Translations under genes and position numbers: made by a program
Shown here: positions 17,502-26,638 of the stretch, one piece after another
Layout: each line of letters starts with the position of its first letter
How positions within the stretch are numbered: the first letter of the stretch is position 1
NCBI GenBank assembly: GCA_942493375.1
Contig: OW818698.1
Location: 2,356,001-2,420,000, forward strand
Source: G942493375 sp942493375
GTDB lineage: Bacteria; Armatimonadota; UBA5829
Reading direction: 5' to 3'
Length of the DNA stretch: 64,000 bases
Notes under the pieces: model-generated
Databases searched by the model: none
What the model was told of the DNA's origin: nothing
What the model saw: the letters and a program-made list of their open reading frames with translations, nothing else

Positions 17502-18887
17502 ATGGACTATATGCGTATGTTTCTGTTCCCAATCCTCTGCGTTTATGCACTTTATGTTCCACAATCCATCAATGCGGACAGCGAACTCAGTAGAGGACAT
17601 AAATGGTTGAGAACTCATCCATTTACTATTGATGCTGTGCGGGATGCATCGGCAGACCTTAAATCATATAATAAAGTCGGGTTTTCCAACTGGAATGTGA
17701 TTATCGCTGGTGATGGTAATCGAGCGAAAACATATCTCTCCGAAGCTGCTAAATCCGGTTTGAAATGGCAGGTTTTTATTAATATCAATGACCCTGACTG
17801 GTATAGGAAAAATATCCCTGTTTGGCGAAAAATGTATCCTGGCAATATAGGTTGGAATATCGGGGATGAAGTTAATTATTCAAACAATTCAGATGCACCT
17901 GTAAAAATTGGCGAATGCATAAAAGTAGCAAAGCAACTTGCGCCTGACGCTCTAATTTACACCTCCACATTCAGTCTGGATATGCCTGGTTATTATGATG
18001 TCAGTGATTATAAAAATCACATTGATAGATTGCTTTCTGACACCCAACCAGATGTATTGATGTTTGATCAGTATCCATTCTATCGTGACGGCATTGCAGG
18101 AAATTTCTATATGAGTCTTTCAATTGTGAGTGAAAAAGCATTAGCAATAGGTATTCCATATTGGGCATGGCTACAGTCACACGGATGGACAAAAGGACCA
18201 TTTAACCAGCCAAATGAATCCCAAATGAGATTCCAGGCATTTGCGGCGCTTGCATTTGGTTTCACAGGCTTCAGCTATTGGACCTATGATTCCGCATATG
18301 ATCCATACTCAGCTTCGATGCTGGATGCAAATGGCAAACCAACGCATATGTATAATTCCGCTGTGCGGTGTGTTCCGGAAATACGACGCGTCGGCAGCCC
18401 GATCAGGTTTTTAAAAAGTACAGAAGTGAAGTACGTTGCCGGTAAGAAAACAATAGATGGACAGGATATAATTGTATTACCTTCCGGGGTGGAACAATGG
18501 ACGAGAAGTGCAAACAATCTTGTAGAATCAATTGGTTTACAGAAAGATTCCGATGGACTTCTGATTGGATTTTTCAAGGATGATAACAATGATAATTATA
18601 TAATGATTGTTAATCCAAGCTGCGGAGTTGGTAAAACACCGGAAACAGCCAAACAGACTTTCTCGGTACAGTTTGCGAAAAGTATTAAGGCACTAAGTGT
18701 CGTTGATAGAAAAACAGGCAATGAAATGAGAATTGCACTGAAACATAATATTCTAAATAACTGGAAACTACCTGGCGGGACAGGAGATCTGTTCAAGCTC
18801 AATCCCAAGAAACCCCATTGTCGGATTGAAATAAAATGGGTATTGAGGGCACGAAGAGACTGCGGAATAGATTGTGGTATTAATTAA
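17502..18887 (+). CDS. Secreted TIM-barrel (clan GH-A-like) putative glycosidase
   Basis: A 461-residue protein with an N-terminal signal peptide (residues 1-26, MRMFLFPILCVYALYV core). The body resembles GH42/GH5-type barrels: GWNIGDEVNY could hold an acid/base residue at the end of a strand, and VLMFDQYPFY and FSYWTYDS are typical aromatic loops near the active site. No family can be named with certainty. ATG 17502 is preferred over ATG 17490 because GGAG at 17492-17495 is correctly spaced for it. The last ~25 residues (after GGTGDLFKL, where homologues would be expected to stop) look unrelated to the fold and end in a basic, Cys-containing tail. It converges with the minus-strand gene 3 bases away. 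Confidence 0.6.
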   Translation: MDYMRMFLFPILCVYALYVPQSINADSELSRGHKWLRTHPFTIDAVRDASADLKSYNKVGFSNWNVIIAGDGNRAKTYLSEAAKSGLKWQVFININDPDWYRKNIPVWRKMYPGNIGWNIGDEVNYSNNSDAPVKIGECIKVAKQLAPDALIYTSTFSLDMPGYYDVSDYKNHIDRLLSDTQPDVLMFDQYPFYRDGIAGNFYMSLSIVSEKALAIGIPYWAWLQSHGWTKGPFNQPNESQMRFQAFAALAFGFTGFSYWTYDSAYDPYSASMLDANGKPTHMYNSAVRCVPEIRRVGSPIRFLKSTEVKYVAGKKTIDGQDIIVLPSGVEQWTRSANNLVESIGLQKDSDGLLIGFFKDDNNDNYIMIVNPSCGVGKTPETAKQTFSVQFAKSIKALSVVDRKTGNEMRIALKHNILNNWKLPGGTGDLFKLNPKKPHCRIEIKWVLRARRDCGIDCGIN

Positions 18888-18890
18888 GCC

Positions 18891-21089
18891 CTACTGTTTT
18901 CCTATCTCAAAACTTACGGCGGGTAAAACACCGAGAGAGACACGTTTTTTTGCTGATGTTTTACCTTTTGTGTTTTTGCTCACATCTGTAAAAGCTTCGA
19001 TTATCAGATTGTCTTTGTATCCGGCGTGGGTGGAATCTGCTTTGATTGTACAGATTATTCCTTCGGGTGTGCTCTTTGTATCCTGAAGGGTTATACCTGG
19101 GGGCGGATTGTTGAGTTCCAGTTGGATCGGAATATTCGGCATCGGTTTTATAGTAAACGATAACTCAGCCTGACCACCCGAAGGAATCTGCAGAGGGTTA
19201 CTGCTGTTCCTGCTGATATTGATCGCAATCTGACTAGCTGTTACCATTGCCAGCAGTTGCTGCGAGGGAACCAAATGCTGGTAAGCGAATGCCTGCATTA
19301 AGTTTTCTGATGGGAGTACAGGACGAGAGACTGTTTTGCCTCCGATACTTGCACTACCCTCGAAAGATAATGAAACAGGCTGCTTTGATCTTAACGACGG
19401 ACCGGCAAGGGTCATTCTTACGCTGTCACGTCCTGCAGGAATGCGTGCACCACTTAGATTAAATCCAGCGGGAGCATTTTTTAAAGCTATATCTATATCG
19501 CCATTCCATCCATCCCTGCGGAAAGCATAAAATGTCACGAGTGCAGTGCTGCCTGCGGGGATGTTTATGCTAGATGGTGATATCCGAAGTGCAAAGTCAG
19601 GTTGCTTTGGACTTATACGCAGATAATAACCGAAGTTATCTCCACCTTTATGCTGGGAATCGGATATTTGGACGAAGTAAGTGCCTGTTGCTGGGAGTTT
19701 GGCTGAGATATATGAATCAGAATGATGAGTCAGCAGTCCCATACTTGCATCTTTGTAGTCATCATTGAAAGCAATAACCTTACCTGAGGAGCCTATCAGC
19801 CTGATAAGCGAATCCATATGCGAGCCTATTCTGCGAGCGTAGGCATCAATAACGATCTCATCTCCGGCATTCCCACTTATCTTGAATACATCAACGTCAC
19901 CTGGACGTTTTATACACCCTTGAACCACGCAGGATAATGCAACAAGCTGTGACTTCTGGCCTTTGTCGTTAGGTTCGATTTCTTTGATCTTCTCTAGTTT
20001 ATTGTCTATAGACACCGATTGATACGACTTCGAAAATGTATCAGAACCAGTCCCTGCAATCTGTATCCCTCCACGGTTACCTGAAGGAAACAGTGATTTG
20101 CAGAGATTTTCCTCAGCTACAATTAGACGATACACGAAATCTTTGCGGCCTCGATAAAGGGTATCGTGCAGTTTCAACGTATAAGTTCCATCTTTCGGGA
20201 CTTTGAAGTAAATGACAGGATCCTGGTCGAATCCGCAGTGATCTGCACTGGCGAGTTCCTTGCCATTGGAATCAGATAAGCTTAGAAACGCCTGGAACCA
20301 TCCTGGTACAGCATCAGCCAAATAAGGTATAAGATACCTTGCCTGGGCTGCCATAACCAGCTGCTGGCCTTGTTTTAATTGAAGTGGGAAGCTATCGGTC
20401 TCTCCAGGCATTATCTGTCCATTAAATACAACAGACGGCTTCACCGGCGTTTGTTGTTCTGCATCACTGTCTTCATTGATTTCTGGGAGTTGCCCGACTT
20501 GAAAGATGATGGGATTAGTAAGTCCGGCTTGTAAGATCAAACGCAGTTCGCGGTCACCGGGAGCTGCATCAGTATCGATTGTGATTTCCAGTGTCACAGT
20601 CTCAGCAAGCGGAGGTTTGGTGCGTTTTGATTTATCCAGATATTTACTTCGTATCTGCATCAGCTGTTTGTTAGTGAGACTGCTGAGGTTCTGAAGTTCC
20701 GGGATATTCGGTAGAGTAGCAATTGGAGTATTTGCATCTAATTTCGCAGGTTTGTCTTTGCCTTTCGATGACTGTTTTGCAACGGATCCCCGTTTAGTCC
20801 TTTGAGACTGCAACAACAATAACTGCCGTCTGAGTTCATCCTGTTGTGCGGGTTTGAGCGGGCCGGATGCTCCTTCGTATCCAACTATTGAAGCACGCAC
20901 ACCTTTCCCGCTGATAATGACATCGCGAACACCTGACAAGCGTTGACCACCGATGCGAACCGTAAACACAGTGCCCTGTTGACCACCGGCAGGATAGACA
21001 TAACCTATATAGGGACCTGCTCCCCATGCAGTGGAAGCAACAACCAAAAACAACACAAGCAAGCCTAAGCGGATCATTACTTTCTTCAT
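18891..21089 (-). CDS. Secreted protein with bacterial pre-peptidase C-terminal (PPC) domains
   Basis: A 732-residue exported protein with a signal peptide at residues 1-24 (VASTAWG). An IPT/TIG-like domain follows (YIGYVYPAGGQQGTVFTVRIGG), of the type that opens many planctomycetal PPC proteins. Two PPC beta-sandwich domains come next, at about residues 215-330 (ending in KVPKDGTYTLKLHD) and 375-500 (ending in KLPATGTYFVQISD), with further beta-rich domains to the end. Such proteins regularly accompany DUF1501 and DUF1549/DUF1553 genes. Here it starts one base after the DUF1501 stop, so all three are co-transcribed. The function is unknown; an extracellular binding or scaffold protein is plausible. 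Confidence 0.78.
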   Translation of the reverse strand: MKKVMIRLGLLVLFLVVASTAWGAGPYIGYVYPAGGQQGTVFTVRIGGQRLSGVRDVIISGKGVRASIVGYEGASGPLKPAQQDELRRQLLLLQSQRTKRGSVAKQSSKGKDKPAKLDANTPIATLPNIPELQNLSSLTNKQLMQIRSKYLDKSKRTKPPLAETVTLEITIDTDAAPGDRELRLILQAGLTNPIIFQVGQLPEINEDSDAEQQTPVKPSVVFNGQIMPGETDSFPLQLKQGQQLVMAAQARYLIPYLADAVPGWFQAFLSLSDSNGKELASADHCGFDQDPVIYFKVPKDGTYTLKLHDTLYRGRKDFVYRLIVAEENLCKSLFPSGNRGGIQIAGTGSDTFSKSYQSVSIDNKLEKIKEIEPNDKGQKSQLVALSCVVQGCIKRPGDVDVFKISGNAGDEIVIDAYARRIGSHMDSLIRLIGSSGKVIAFNDDYKDASMGLLTHHSDSYISAKLPATGTYFVQISDSQHKGGDNFGYYLRISPKQPDFALRISPSSINIPAGSTALVTFYAFRRDGWNGDIDIALKNAPAGFNLSGARIPAGRDSVRMTLAGPSLRSKQPVSLSFEGSASIGGKTVSRPVLPSENLMQAFAYQHLVPSQQLLAMVTASQIAINISRNSSNPLQIPSGGQAELSFTIKPMPNIPIQLELNNPPPGITLQDTKSTPEGIICTIKADSTHAGYKDNLIIEAFTDVSKNTKGKTSAKKRVSLGVLPAVSFEIGKQ

Positions 21090-21090
21090 C

Positions 21091-22404
21091 CTACATGATC
21101 TCCTTAAGACGGCCTTGTCCTTTGTCTTTAGACGGCATCGTTATGATGTCCAAACCTCGGTCGTTAGGCATCTTGGCATCCGGGTCTATTCCGAGTAATT
21201 CGAGAATACTGCCTAACAGGTCCTGAGTGTGTACCGGTCGTTCAGACACCTGCTCTGCTTTGGCATCAGAGGCTCCGACAACGTGTCCTCCCTTGAATCC
21301 ACCACCGGCAACGAGTGCTGAGAAGCAAGCTCCATAGTGACTTCTCCCACCATTCCAGGGCGCTTCCCACAAAACTTTTGGGGTTCTGCCAAATTCGCCG
21401 CAGCACCATACAATCGTAGTATCAAGAAGCTTGCGGTCGGACAAATCCTGCAGGAGTGCAGCAAGTCCCTGGTCGAGTTCAGACAGCTTTCTGTTCATAG
21501 TTTCAAAGTGCTGCTTATGAGTATCCCAGCCATTGTAGTTTATAGTTATGTATGGCACGCCTTTTTCAACAAGACGGCGTGCTACAAGGCAGGACTGGCC
21601 AAATTTGTTGCGTCCATATTTGTCCTTGATTGCATCGGGTTCGTCTGACAGATCGAACACTTTGCGCTCAGTTCCAAGGATCAATTGATCAGCACTTTTC
21701 CTGCATTTCTCTAGCAAAGCAAACTCAGCATTGTTCGGTATAGCTTTGCCGAGTGAATCCAGCGACTCCAGAAGCTGGCGACGGTCTTTCTGGCGTTTAT
21801 CGGTTATGCCTGGAGCTACAATGCCTTCTACTTCAAACGGCTGCTTGATTGGATCTCCACCAGTAATGAATGGTTTGAACTTCGGTCCCAGAAAACCTTC
21901 TTCAGCAAACCTACCTTGGGATTCAGTCAGGACAATATATGGTGGAATCATTCCGGTATATCCGTGTCCATAACCTTTGAAATATGACACTAGAGCGCCA
22001 ATGGTTGGGTATAAAAGTCCGACTGATGGTTCATGGCCAGTCTGCATCATATATGAAGCAGTCTCATGAGCATTGCTGCCCAGGGTCATACTGCGGATCA
22101 ATGAATATTTATCTGCCTGCTGGGCAAGTAGAGGCAGCAATTGACTGATTTCTATGCCCTTCACATTTGTAGGAATGGGCTTATTGAGGGGACCGGTGTA
22201 GTCGTATCCTGCATCGGGTTTTGGGTCGAATGTATCTATTTGAGACGCCCCACCCCATAACCATATCTGTATTACAGACTTGGCCTTTGGTTTACTCTCT
22301 ACAGCAGCAAAGCTACAACAGGAACAAAGCGTGAAGCATACCAGTCCCAGGATGAATGGAACTGACTGGTGCGTTAGGCATTTTGTTATAGAGTGCATAT
22401 TCAT
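21091..22404 (-). CDS. DUF1501 family protein (sulfatase-like fold)
   Basis: A 437-residue DUF1501 protein, distantly related to the alkaline phosphatase/sulfatase superfamily. Diagnostic segments are WLWGGASQIDTFDPKP near residue 50, SNAHETASYMMQTGH, NGWDTHKQHF and CCGEFGRTPK, followed by GGRSHYG. The Asp, His and Glu residues of these motifs are those expected to bind metal. The N-terminus is a hydrophobic, Cys-rich segment (FTLCSCC) rather than the twin-arginine signal usual for the family, and it could be a Sec or lipoprotein signal. ATG 22404 is preceded by AGAGGA. It lies between the DUF1549/1553 gene (18-base gap) and the PPC gene. Biochemical role unknown. Confidence 0.88.
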   Translation of the reverse strand: MNMHSITKCLTHQSVPFILGLVCFTLCSCCSFAAVESKPKAKSVIQIWLWGGASQIDTFDPKPDAGYDYTGPLNKPIPTNVKGIEISQLLPLLAQQADKYSLIRSMTLGSNAHETASYMMQTGHEPSVGLLYPTIGALVSYFKGYGHGYTGMIPPYIVLTESQGRFAEEGFLGPKFKPFITGGDPIKQPFEVEGIVAPGITDKRQKDRRQLLESLDSLGKAIPNNAEFALLEKCRKSADQLILGTERKVFDLSDEPDAIKDKYGRNKFGQSCLVARRLVEKGVPYITINYNGWDTHKQHFETMNRKLSELDQGLAALLQDLSDRKLLDTTIVWCCGEFGRTPKVLWEAPWNGGRSHYGACFSALVAGGGFKGGHVVGASDAKAEQVSERPVHTQDLLGSILELLGIDPDAKMPNDRGLDIITMPSKDKGQGRLKEIM

Positions 22405-22422
22405 ACGAAATCGATCCTCTGC

Positions 22423-24027
22423 TCAGTGCCGGTATAGAAATTCTTTACTGTTAACAATTGCCCATATTATATCTGCTGCAGATTGACCGGGCAGTAGTCC
22501 TGATGACTTAATATATTTGTCCGCTGAAGCCAACTCGTTAGGTACAGGATAACGTGACAATAACAGTAGATAAGTGTCTCGGATCATTTGCTGGGTATTA
22601 CTTCCATTTGCGGTGAATATCTGACGCAGTTGTGGACTTCCCTCTATTTTGCGCAGTAAATCAGTAGAGTTCAGCAGATACAGACATTGAGAATCAGTAG
22701 GCTTATTGTTGCGTTCAGATTCCAGACCGGTGTCACGGGATGGGCGACCAAATGTGGTCAGGAATGAGCTCGTGATGCTCCCATCTGCCAGGGATATAGT
22801 CCGGTTTTCTTTAGGGATGAATGTGAACGGTTCGGGAGTTGGACTAACATAACCTACCCCGGTCCCTGCTATCCAGCTAAGTGCATCAATCAACACTTCA
22901 GCATCCATTCTACGGACTGTGTAGTGTGCAAACTGGACTTTTGGATTGGATGTATCGTTATTGGGTACGGATGACTGCTGGTAGGTACGGGAGTTAAGGA
23001 TCAATCTATATATGTGGCGAAGGTCATAATGGGATTTGAGTAGCTCTTTCTCAAGACAAGCCAACACTTCGGGACTTGCTGGAGGATTGTCGGGTCTGAT
23101 ATCATCAGCCTCATTGATAATCCCCCTACCCATTGTCCATAACCAGATGCGGTTTACAATGTTCCGCGCTAACCATTTGTTATCAGGAGCTATAAGCCAG
23201 TCAGCGAACACCTGGCGTGCGTCCTTGCCTGCGGGTATAGTTATTGCTTTACCATTGGGAAACTTGGTCTTAATAGCCCCTGTTGATACAGGATTCAAGT
23301 ATACGATCTCTTCTTTCCAGGTGTCTGTTTTTTTGTAAGCGACCTGTGAGAAGAAGGCTGCCATATCATTGCGGCGTGACTGGTGCCAGCGTTCAAGCCT
23401 TGCACCCATAAATGTGAGAGCAACTGCTTTTGCGATTGATGCTGAATCTCTACCCTGCAGAGCGCGATAGAAATTGGCTGGTGGATCCTGGAAATTGCTG
23501 CCTGTGGATGTCAAAAGAGCCATAGCGAACTTATCATACGGTTGATTCTTTTGAATGGCATCATGAATCCATCTGTGATAGGTCTGCACTGCATTAGGCC
23601 AGAGGTTGATGGGATACTCGGACTTGACCCGCAAAATGTCGCACCATTTCAGTGACCAATAGTCAGCATATTCATCGCGAGAAAAGAGCGATTCAATCAG
23701 CTGTGAACGCTTGTTAGTCTGTTTGTTTTGCAGGAACGAGGTGGTTTCCTTCGGTGTCGGCAGTGTGCCTATCATATCCAGATACACTCGCCTTATAAAT
23801 ACTTCATCCGAACAAGGCTTGCGCAGCTGGACTTTACACTTTCTCAACGCTACTGCAACTTTGGAATCAATAACATTCGCGGGTGTTGTCCAATGGTCGG
23901 TTTCATAAATAGATGCTGCGGCGTTGGAAGTATCAATAGCACATAACACAACGATTCCAAGAGCAACAATGAACGCAGGGATTTTAAGTCTATTCACATC
24001 TACACCTCGTTTATATTGGACGCTCAT
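22423..24027 (-). CDS. DUF1549/DUF1553 (PSD1) protein lacking the CxxCH motif
   Basis: A 534-residue protein with a signal-like hydrophobic segment (about residues 15-35). DUF1549 follows (about 55-230; RRVYLDMIGTLPTPKE, YADYWSLKWCD, NQPYDKFAM), then DUF1553 (about 270-510; WLIAPDNKWLARNIVNRIW and RTYQQSS). Full-length relatives are commonly 700-1000 residues, carry an N-terminal cytochrome-c-like domain, and have a CxxCH segment in DUF1549 after the FLGVRLQ-like strand. Here the cytochrome domain is absent and the segment reads FMGARLERWHQ with no cysteine. An alternative GTG start at 23997, with GAGGTG five bases upstream, would give a cleaner signal peptide. It is the first gene of the DUF1501/PPC operon. 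Function is unknown. Confidence 0.82.
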   Translation of the reverse strand: MSVQYKRGVDVNRLKIPAFIVALGIVVLCAIDTSNAAASIYETDHWTTPANVIDSKVAVALRKCKVQLRKPCSDEVFIRRVYLDMIGTLPTPKETTSFLQNKQTNKRSQLIESLFSRDEYADYWSLKWCDILRVKSEYPINLWPNAVQTYHRWIHDAIQKNQPYDKFAMALLTSTGSNFQDPPANFYRALQGRDSASIAKAVALTFMGARLERWHQSRRNDMAAFFSQVAYKKTDTWKEEIVYLNPVSTGAIKTKFPNGKAITIPAGKDARQVFADWLIAPDNKWLARNIVNRIWLWTMGRGIINEADDIRPDNPPASPEVLACLEKELLKSHYDLRHIYRLILNSRTYQQSSVPNNDTSNPKVQFAHYTVRRMDAEVLIDALSWIAGTGVGYVSPTPEPFTFIPKENRTISLADGSITSSFLTTFGRPSRDTGLESERNNKPTDSQCLYLLNSTDLLRKIEGSPQLRQIFTANGSNTQQMIRDTYLLLLSRYPVPNELASADKYIKSSGLLPGQSAADIIWAIVNSKEFLYRH

Positions 24028-24036
24028 TATGCTTCC

Positions 24037-24065
24037 TGGTTACACAGCAATTGTTGGAGTATAAT
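24037..24065 (+). promoter_or_regulatory. Weak promoter candidate for the UroD-family gene
   Basis: A perfect TATAAT at 24060-24065 lies 17 bases after a poor -35 (TGGTTA, 24037-24042). It is in the short divergent spacer between the DUF1549 and UroD-family genes. The call rests mainly on the -10 box. Confidence 0.35.
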
Positions 24066-24115
24066 ATGCAAAGATATCTTTCCACAATATGTGCAACTCA
24101 CAGGCTGGTGAAAAA

Positions 24116-25141
24116 ATGACAAAAAAGCAGAGAGTATTTGCAGCTATAAACAGGACCACTTCTGATGCAACACCCTGGCAGTTTGATCTGACTTCTGCAG
24201 TCAAGGACAAACTGAAAGCCTACTATCATACGGATGATTTACTTGAAGCGACAGGAGATCATGTTGTCTATGTTGGACCGAATAATCCTGCGGGTCTGGT
24301 GATTGAACAGCCTGGTCCTGACATTATCCGAAATGAGTTTGGATCGGAGTGGAGACGCAGCGCCAGAGATTCCAGTTATGGTGACTGGGGGGAGTTGTTA
24401 TCGTATCCGCTGCCTGAACCTTCGCTTGAGGGATATTCATTCCCTGATGGATCTCTTTCAGGCAGGTGGGAAACGGTCTCTAAAATACGAGATCAGTATC
24501 CGGACCACTTTTTGATTGCAACCGGGCATGGTCTGTTTGAGTCTGCATGGGGGCTTTGTGGATTTGAGAACTACCTGGGATATCTGATGGGTGAACAGGA
24601 CTTTGTCCATGAACTTACAGACAAGCTGGCTGATTATTCCTGTAAAGTAACTAAACAGTTAAAAGAATTGGGTGTGGATGGTATACGTTTCGGCGATGAC
24701 TGGGGATTCCAGGATAGATTGATGGTGAGGGCGGAAGTCTGGAGAGATCTTTATAAGAAGGCTTATGCAGAGATATTTGCTGCTGCGAGAGATGCCGGGG
24801 CAGTAGTGATGATGCACTCCTGCGGCAACCTGACGGAGATCATCCCTGACCTGATTGAAATAGGCCTGCAGGTCCTGCATCCATTGCAGCCTGAAGCAAT
24901 AGACGTCCGAAAGTGTCAAGTAGAATTCGGCAAAGACATAACATTCTGGGGAGGATTAGGCAGCCAGAGCACAATTCCCCACGGCACACCAGAGGATAAT
25001 CGCAGAGAAGTGCTGGATATGTTAGAAGTCTTTAGGGATGGTGGATATATATTAGCTCCTGCGGGTGCGATACCGACGGAAGCACCTGTGGAGAATGTGG
25101 TGGCGATTATTGAGGCTGCTAAAGAGCAGATAATCGGCTGA
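24116..25141 (+). CDS. Uroporphyrinogen decarboxylase-family protein (MtaA/MtbA-like methyltransferase)
   Basis: A 341-residue TIM-barrel protein of the URO-D superfamily. True HemE enzymes have a different N-terminus. This sequence has the methyltransferase-type zinc site MMHSCGN (His and Cys ligands), followed by LTEIIPDLIEIG, and FWGGLGSQSTIPHGTPE near the C-terminus. These are typical of the widespread MtaA/CmuA-like proteins that move methyl groups between corrinoid proteins and thiols. It may therefore act with a corrinoid methyltransferase system such as the MttB-family protein encoded at 5906, but no corrinoid protein is present, so that is inference. ATG 24116 is preferred; an in-frame ATG at 24089 would add nine residues. 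Confidence 0.75.
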   Translation: MTKKQRVFAAINRTTSDATPWQFDLTSAVKDKLKAYYHTDDLLEATGDHVVYVGPNNPAGLVIEQPGPDIIRNEFGSEWRRSARDSSYGDWGELLSYPLPEPSLEGYSFPDGSLSGRWETVSKIRDQYPDHFLIATGHGLFESAWGLCGFENYLGYLMGEQDFVHELTDKLADYSCKVTKQLKELGVDGIRFGDDWGFQDRLMVRAEVWRDLYKKAYAEIFAAARDAGAVVMMHSCGNLTEIIPDLIEIGLQVLHPLQPEAIDVRKCQVEFGKDITFWGGLGSQSTIPHGTPEDNRREVLDMLEVFRDGGYILAPAGAIPTEAPVENVVAIIEAAKEQIIG

Positions 25142-25150
25142 GAATATGCT

Positions 25151-25654
25151 ATGAGTAAAGAACCAGCAAAACATATACAACAAAATCTGCTTACGAAGTT
25201 GTGGAACCTGTTAGCAGGCAAACATAAACTACAGCGCAAACCGGTTCTACCTCAGCACGATGGATATGATGAAAGCAATCGGACAACACTTGTTGCCTGG
25301 GCGAAACTATATTTTCCTCTGGAGAGTGAAGGAGGGATATCATATCCCATACGTGGAAGGCTTGTGAGACCATCAAAGTTCCCTAACGACCATAAAAATG
25401 CCTGGAGTATGATTATTATGCTGGAAAATCTCACATACCCAGGCACATATTTTGAAGGTCCGATCACTCTTATGTGTGATGATAATATTAAGAATCTATT
25501 TGTGCCAGGGAATACTTTTGAATACGCTGTAGGTGGATATAAAAAGCTAGCTAAAGGTGAGATCATATCAGTAAAAGAAGTCTCTTACCAGGAGATGAGA
25601 GACACATTCAAATTGGGCATCTGGCCTGGCACTACGCATATTCTTGAGGAATGA
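25151..25654 (+). CDS. Hypothetical protein, small beta-rich domain
   Basis: A 167-residue protein I do not recognise. The first ~35 residues are basic and helical. The rest is beta-rich with alternating hydrophobics (ISYPIRGRLVRPSKFP, WSMIIMLENLTYPGTYFEGPITLM, VPGNTFEYAVGGYKK), a pattern that could form a small barrel reminiscent of translation-factor-type OB/EF-Tu-like domains. It has no signal peptide or membrane segment and starts 9 bases after the UroD-family gene, so the two are probably co-transcribed. The long reading frame, tight spacing and strand agreement support a real gene. No function is proposed. Confidence 0.6.
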   Translation: MSKEPAKHIQQNLLTKLWNLLAGKHKLQRKPVLPQHDGYDESNRTTLVAWAKLYFPLESEGGISYPIRGRLVRPSKFPNDHKNAWSMIIMLENLTYPGTYFEGPITLMCDDNIKNLFVPGNTFEYAVGGYKKLAKGEIISVKEVSYQEMRDTFKLGIWPGTTHILEE

Positions 25655-25739
25655 CCCGTCGCTCCGCACATTATTTTAGTTGTGATAGTATACTGCTGTT
25701 TATTATTCTCACTACGGACTCAGGGAGGACTAATGGCAT

Positions 25740-26462
25740 ATGGACACTAATGACTATGACTTAATGCCTACCGACGAGATCATCGCGTTGGCCTTAGTTG
25801 AGAAGGACGACGAAAAGTATAGGGATCTGATCAGGACTCTCAAATGCCGCGCAACGCGGGAAGATTTCGAAGCTGTGCGAACGCTTACTGAGAGTGATGA
25901 TGCAGATAGGCGTTGTCTCGGAGTGGAGATACTCAGTGAGTTCGGTATTCCGGAAAGGACTTTTCCGGAGGAAGCTATTAAACTACTTGTGGGATTATTG
26001 GATCACGAGACTGACGAAGAGGTGATCGCTCTAGTCTGCATCGCTTTCGGTCGCAATCCGAATGCAAGGGTTGTGGAACCACTTGTCAGGCTGAAGGGAC
26101 ATCAAAGTGCATTGGTCAGGGAGGCTGTTGCCCATGGTCTTCTGACTCAGAAAGATGATTTGGCTGTTCAAACAATGATTGAACTATCGAATGACCAATG
26201 TGCAGAAGTGCGTAACTGGGCAACATTTGGTCTGAGCCGGCAGATTGATCTGGATACTCCTGAGATACGAGAAGTTCTTCTACAGAGAGTAGATGATGAT
26301 GAAGCTGAGATACGTGGCGAGGCTTTAATTGGATTGGCTGAGCGTGGGGATGAGCGTGTTATAGAACCGCTGATTCGTGAACTAAGGGCAATCGATGAAG
26401 CCGATGATTACTGGGATCACGCATTTGAAGCAGCTATGTATATGGGAGACGCAAGGCTATAG
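25740..26462 (+). CDS. HEAT-repeat protein interrupted by an in-frame amber codon
   Basis: A 240-residue acidic protein built of PBS-lyase-type HEAT repeats, with helical pairs such as DPxARVVEPLVRLxGHxxxLVREAVAHGL and EIRGEALIGLAERGDERVIEPLIREL. Such proteins are protein-interaction scaffolds. GGGAGG lies 9 bases before ATG 25740. The frame stops at TAG 26460-26462 in the middle of a repeat (MGDARL*). It then continues open for 33 codons (PALATLKDD..., ending EEEEV) to TGA at 26562-26564, and those residues complete the expected last HEAT helix. The intact protein would be 274 residues. A nonsense mutation, an assembly error or read-through are all possible. Confidence 0.75.
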   Translation: MDTNDYDLMPTDEIIALALVEKDDEKYRDLIRTLKCRATREDFEAVRTLTESDDADRRCLGVEILSEFGIPERTFPEEAIKLLVGLLDHETDEEVIALVCIAFGRNPNARVVEPLVRLKGHQSALVREAVAHGLLTQKDDLAVQTMIELSNDQCAEVRNWATFGLSRQIDLDTPEIREVLLQRVDDDEAEIRGEALIGLAERGDERVIEPLIRELRAIDEADDYWDHAFEAAMYMGDARL

Positions 26463-26564
26463 CCTGCACTGGCTACACTGAAGGATGATTGCGGTGGAAA
26501 TGAATGGTTCGATAGTGCGATTGCAGCATGCCGCATACCTGGTCCGGAAGAAGAAGAGGTATGA
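26460..26564 (+). other. In-frame continuation of the HEAT gene beyond TAG
   Basis: The codon context is CTA TAG CCT. The 33 codons after the amber read like the C-terminal helix pair of the same repeat fold (PALATLK, then FDSAIAACR), ending at TGA. A single base change (for example TTG, CAG or AAG to TAG) would explain the break. Confidence 0.6.
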
Positions 26565-26638
26565 ATTGATTTAGAGTTTTCTGATCTGAAATCACGAGTC
26601 ATTAGTCAGCAATTATATTTGAAGAGAGGAATCTTAAA

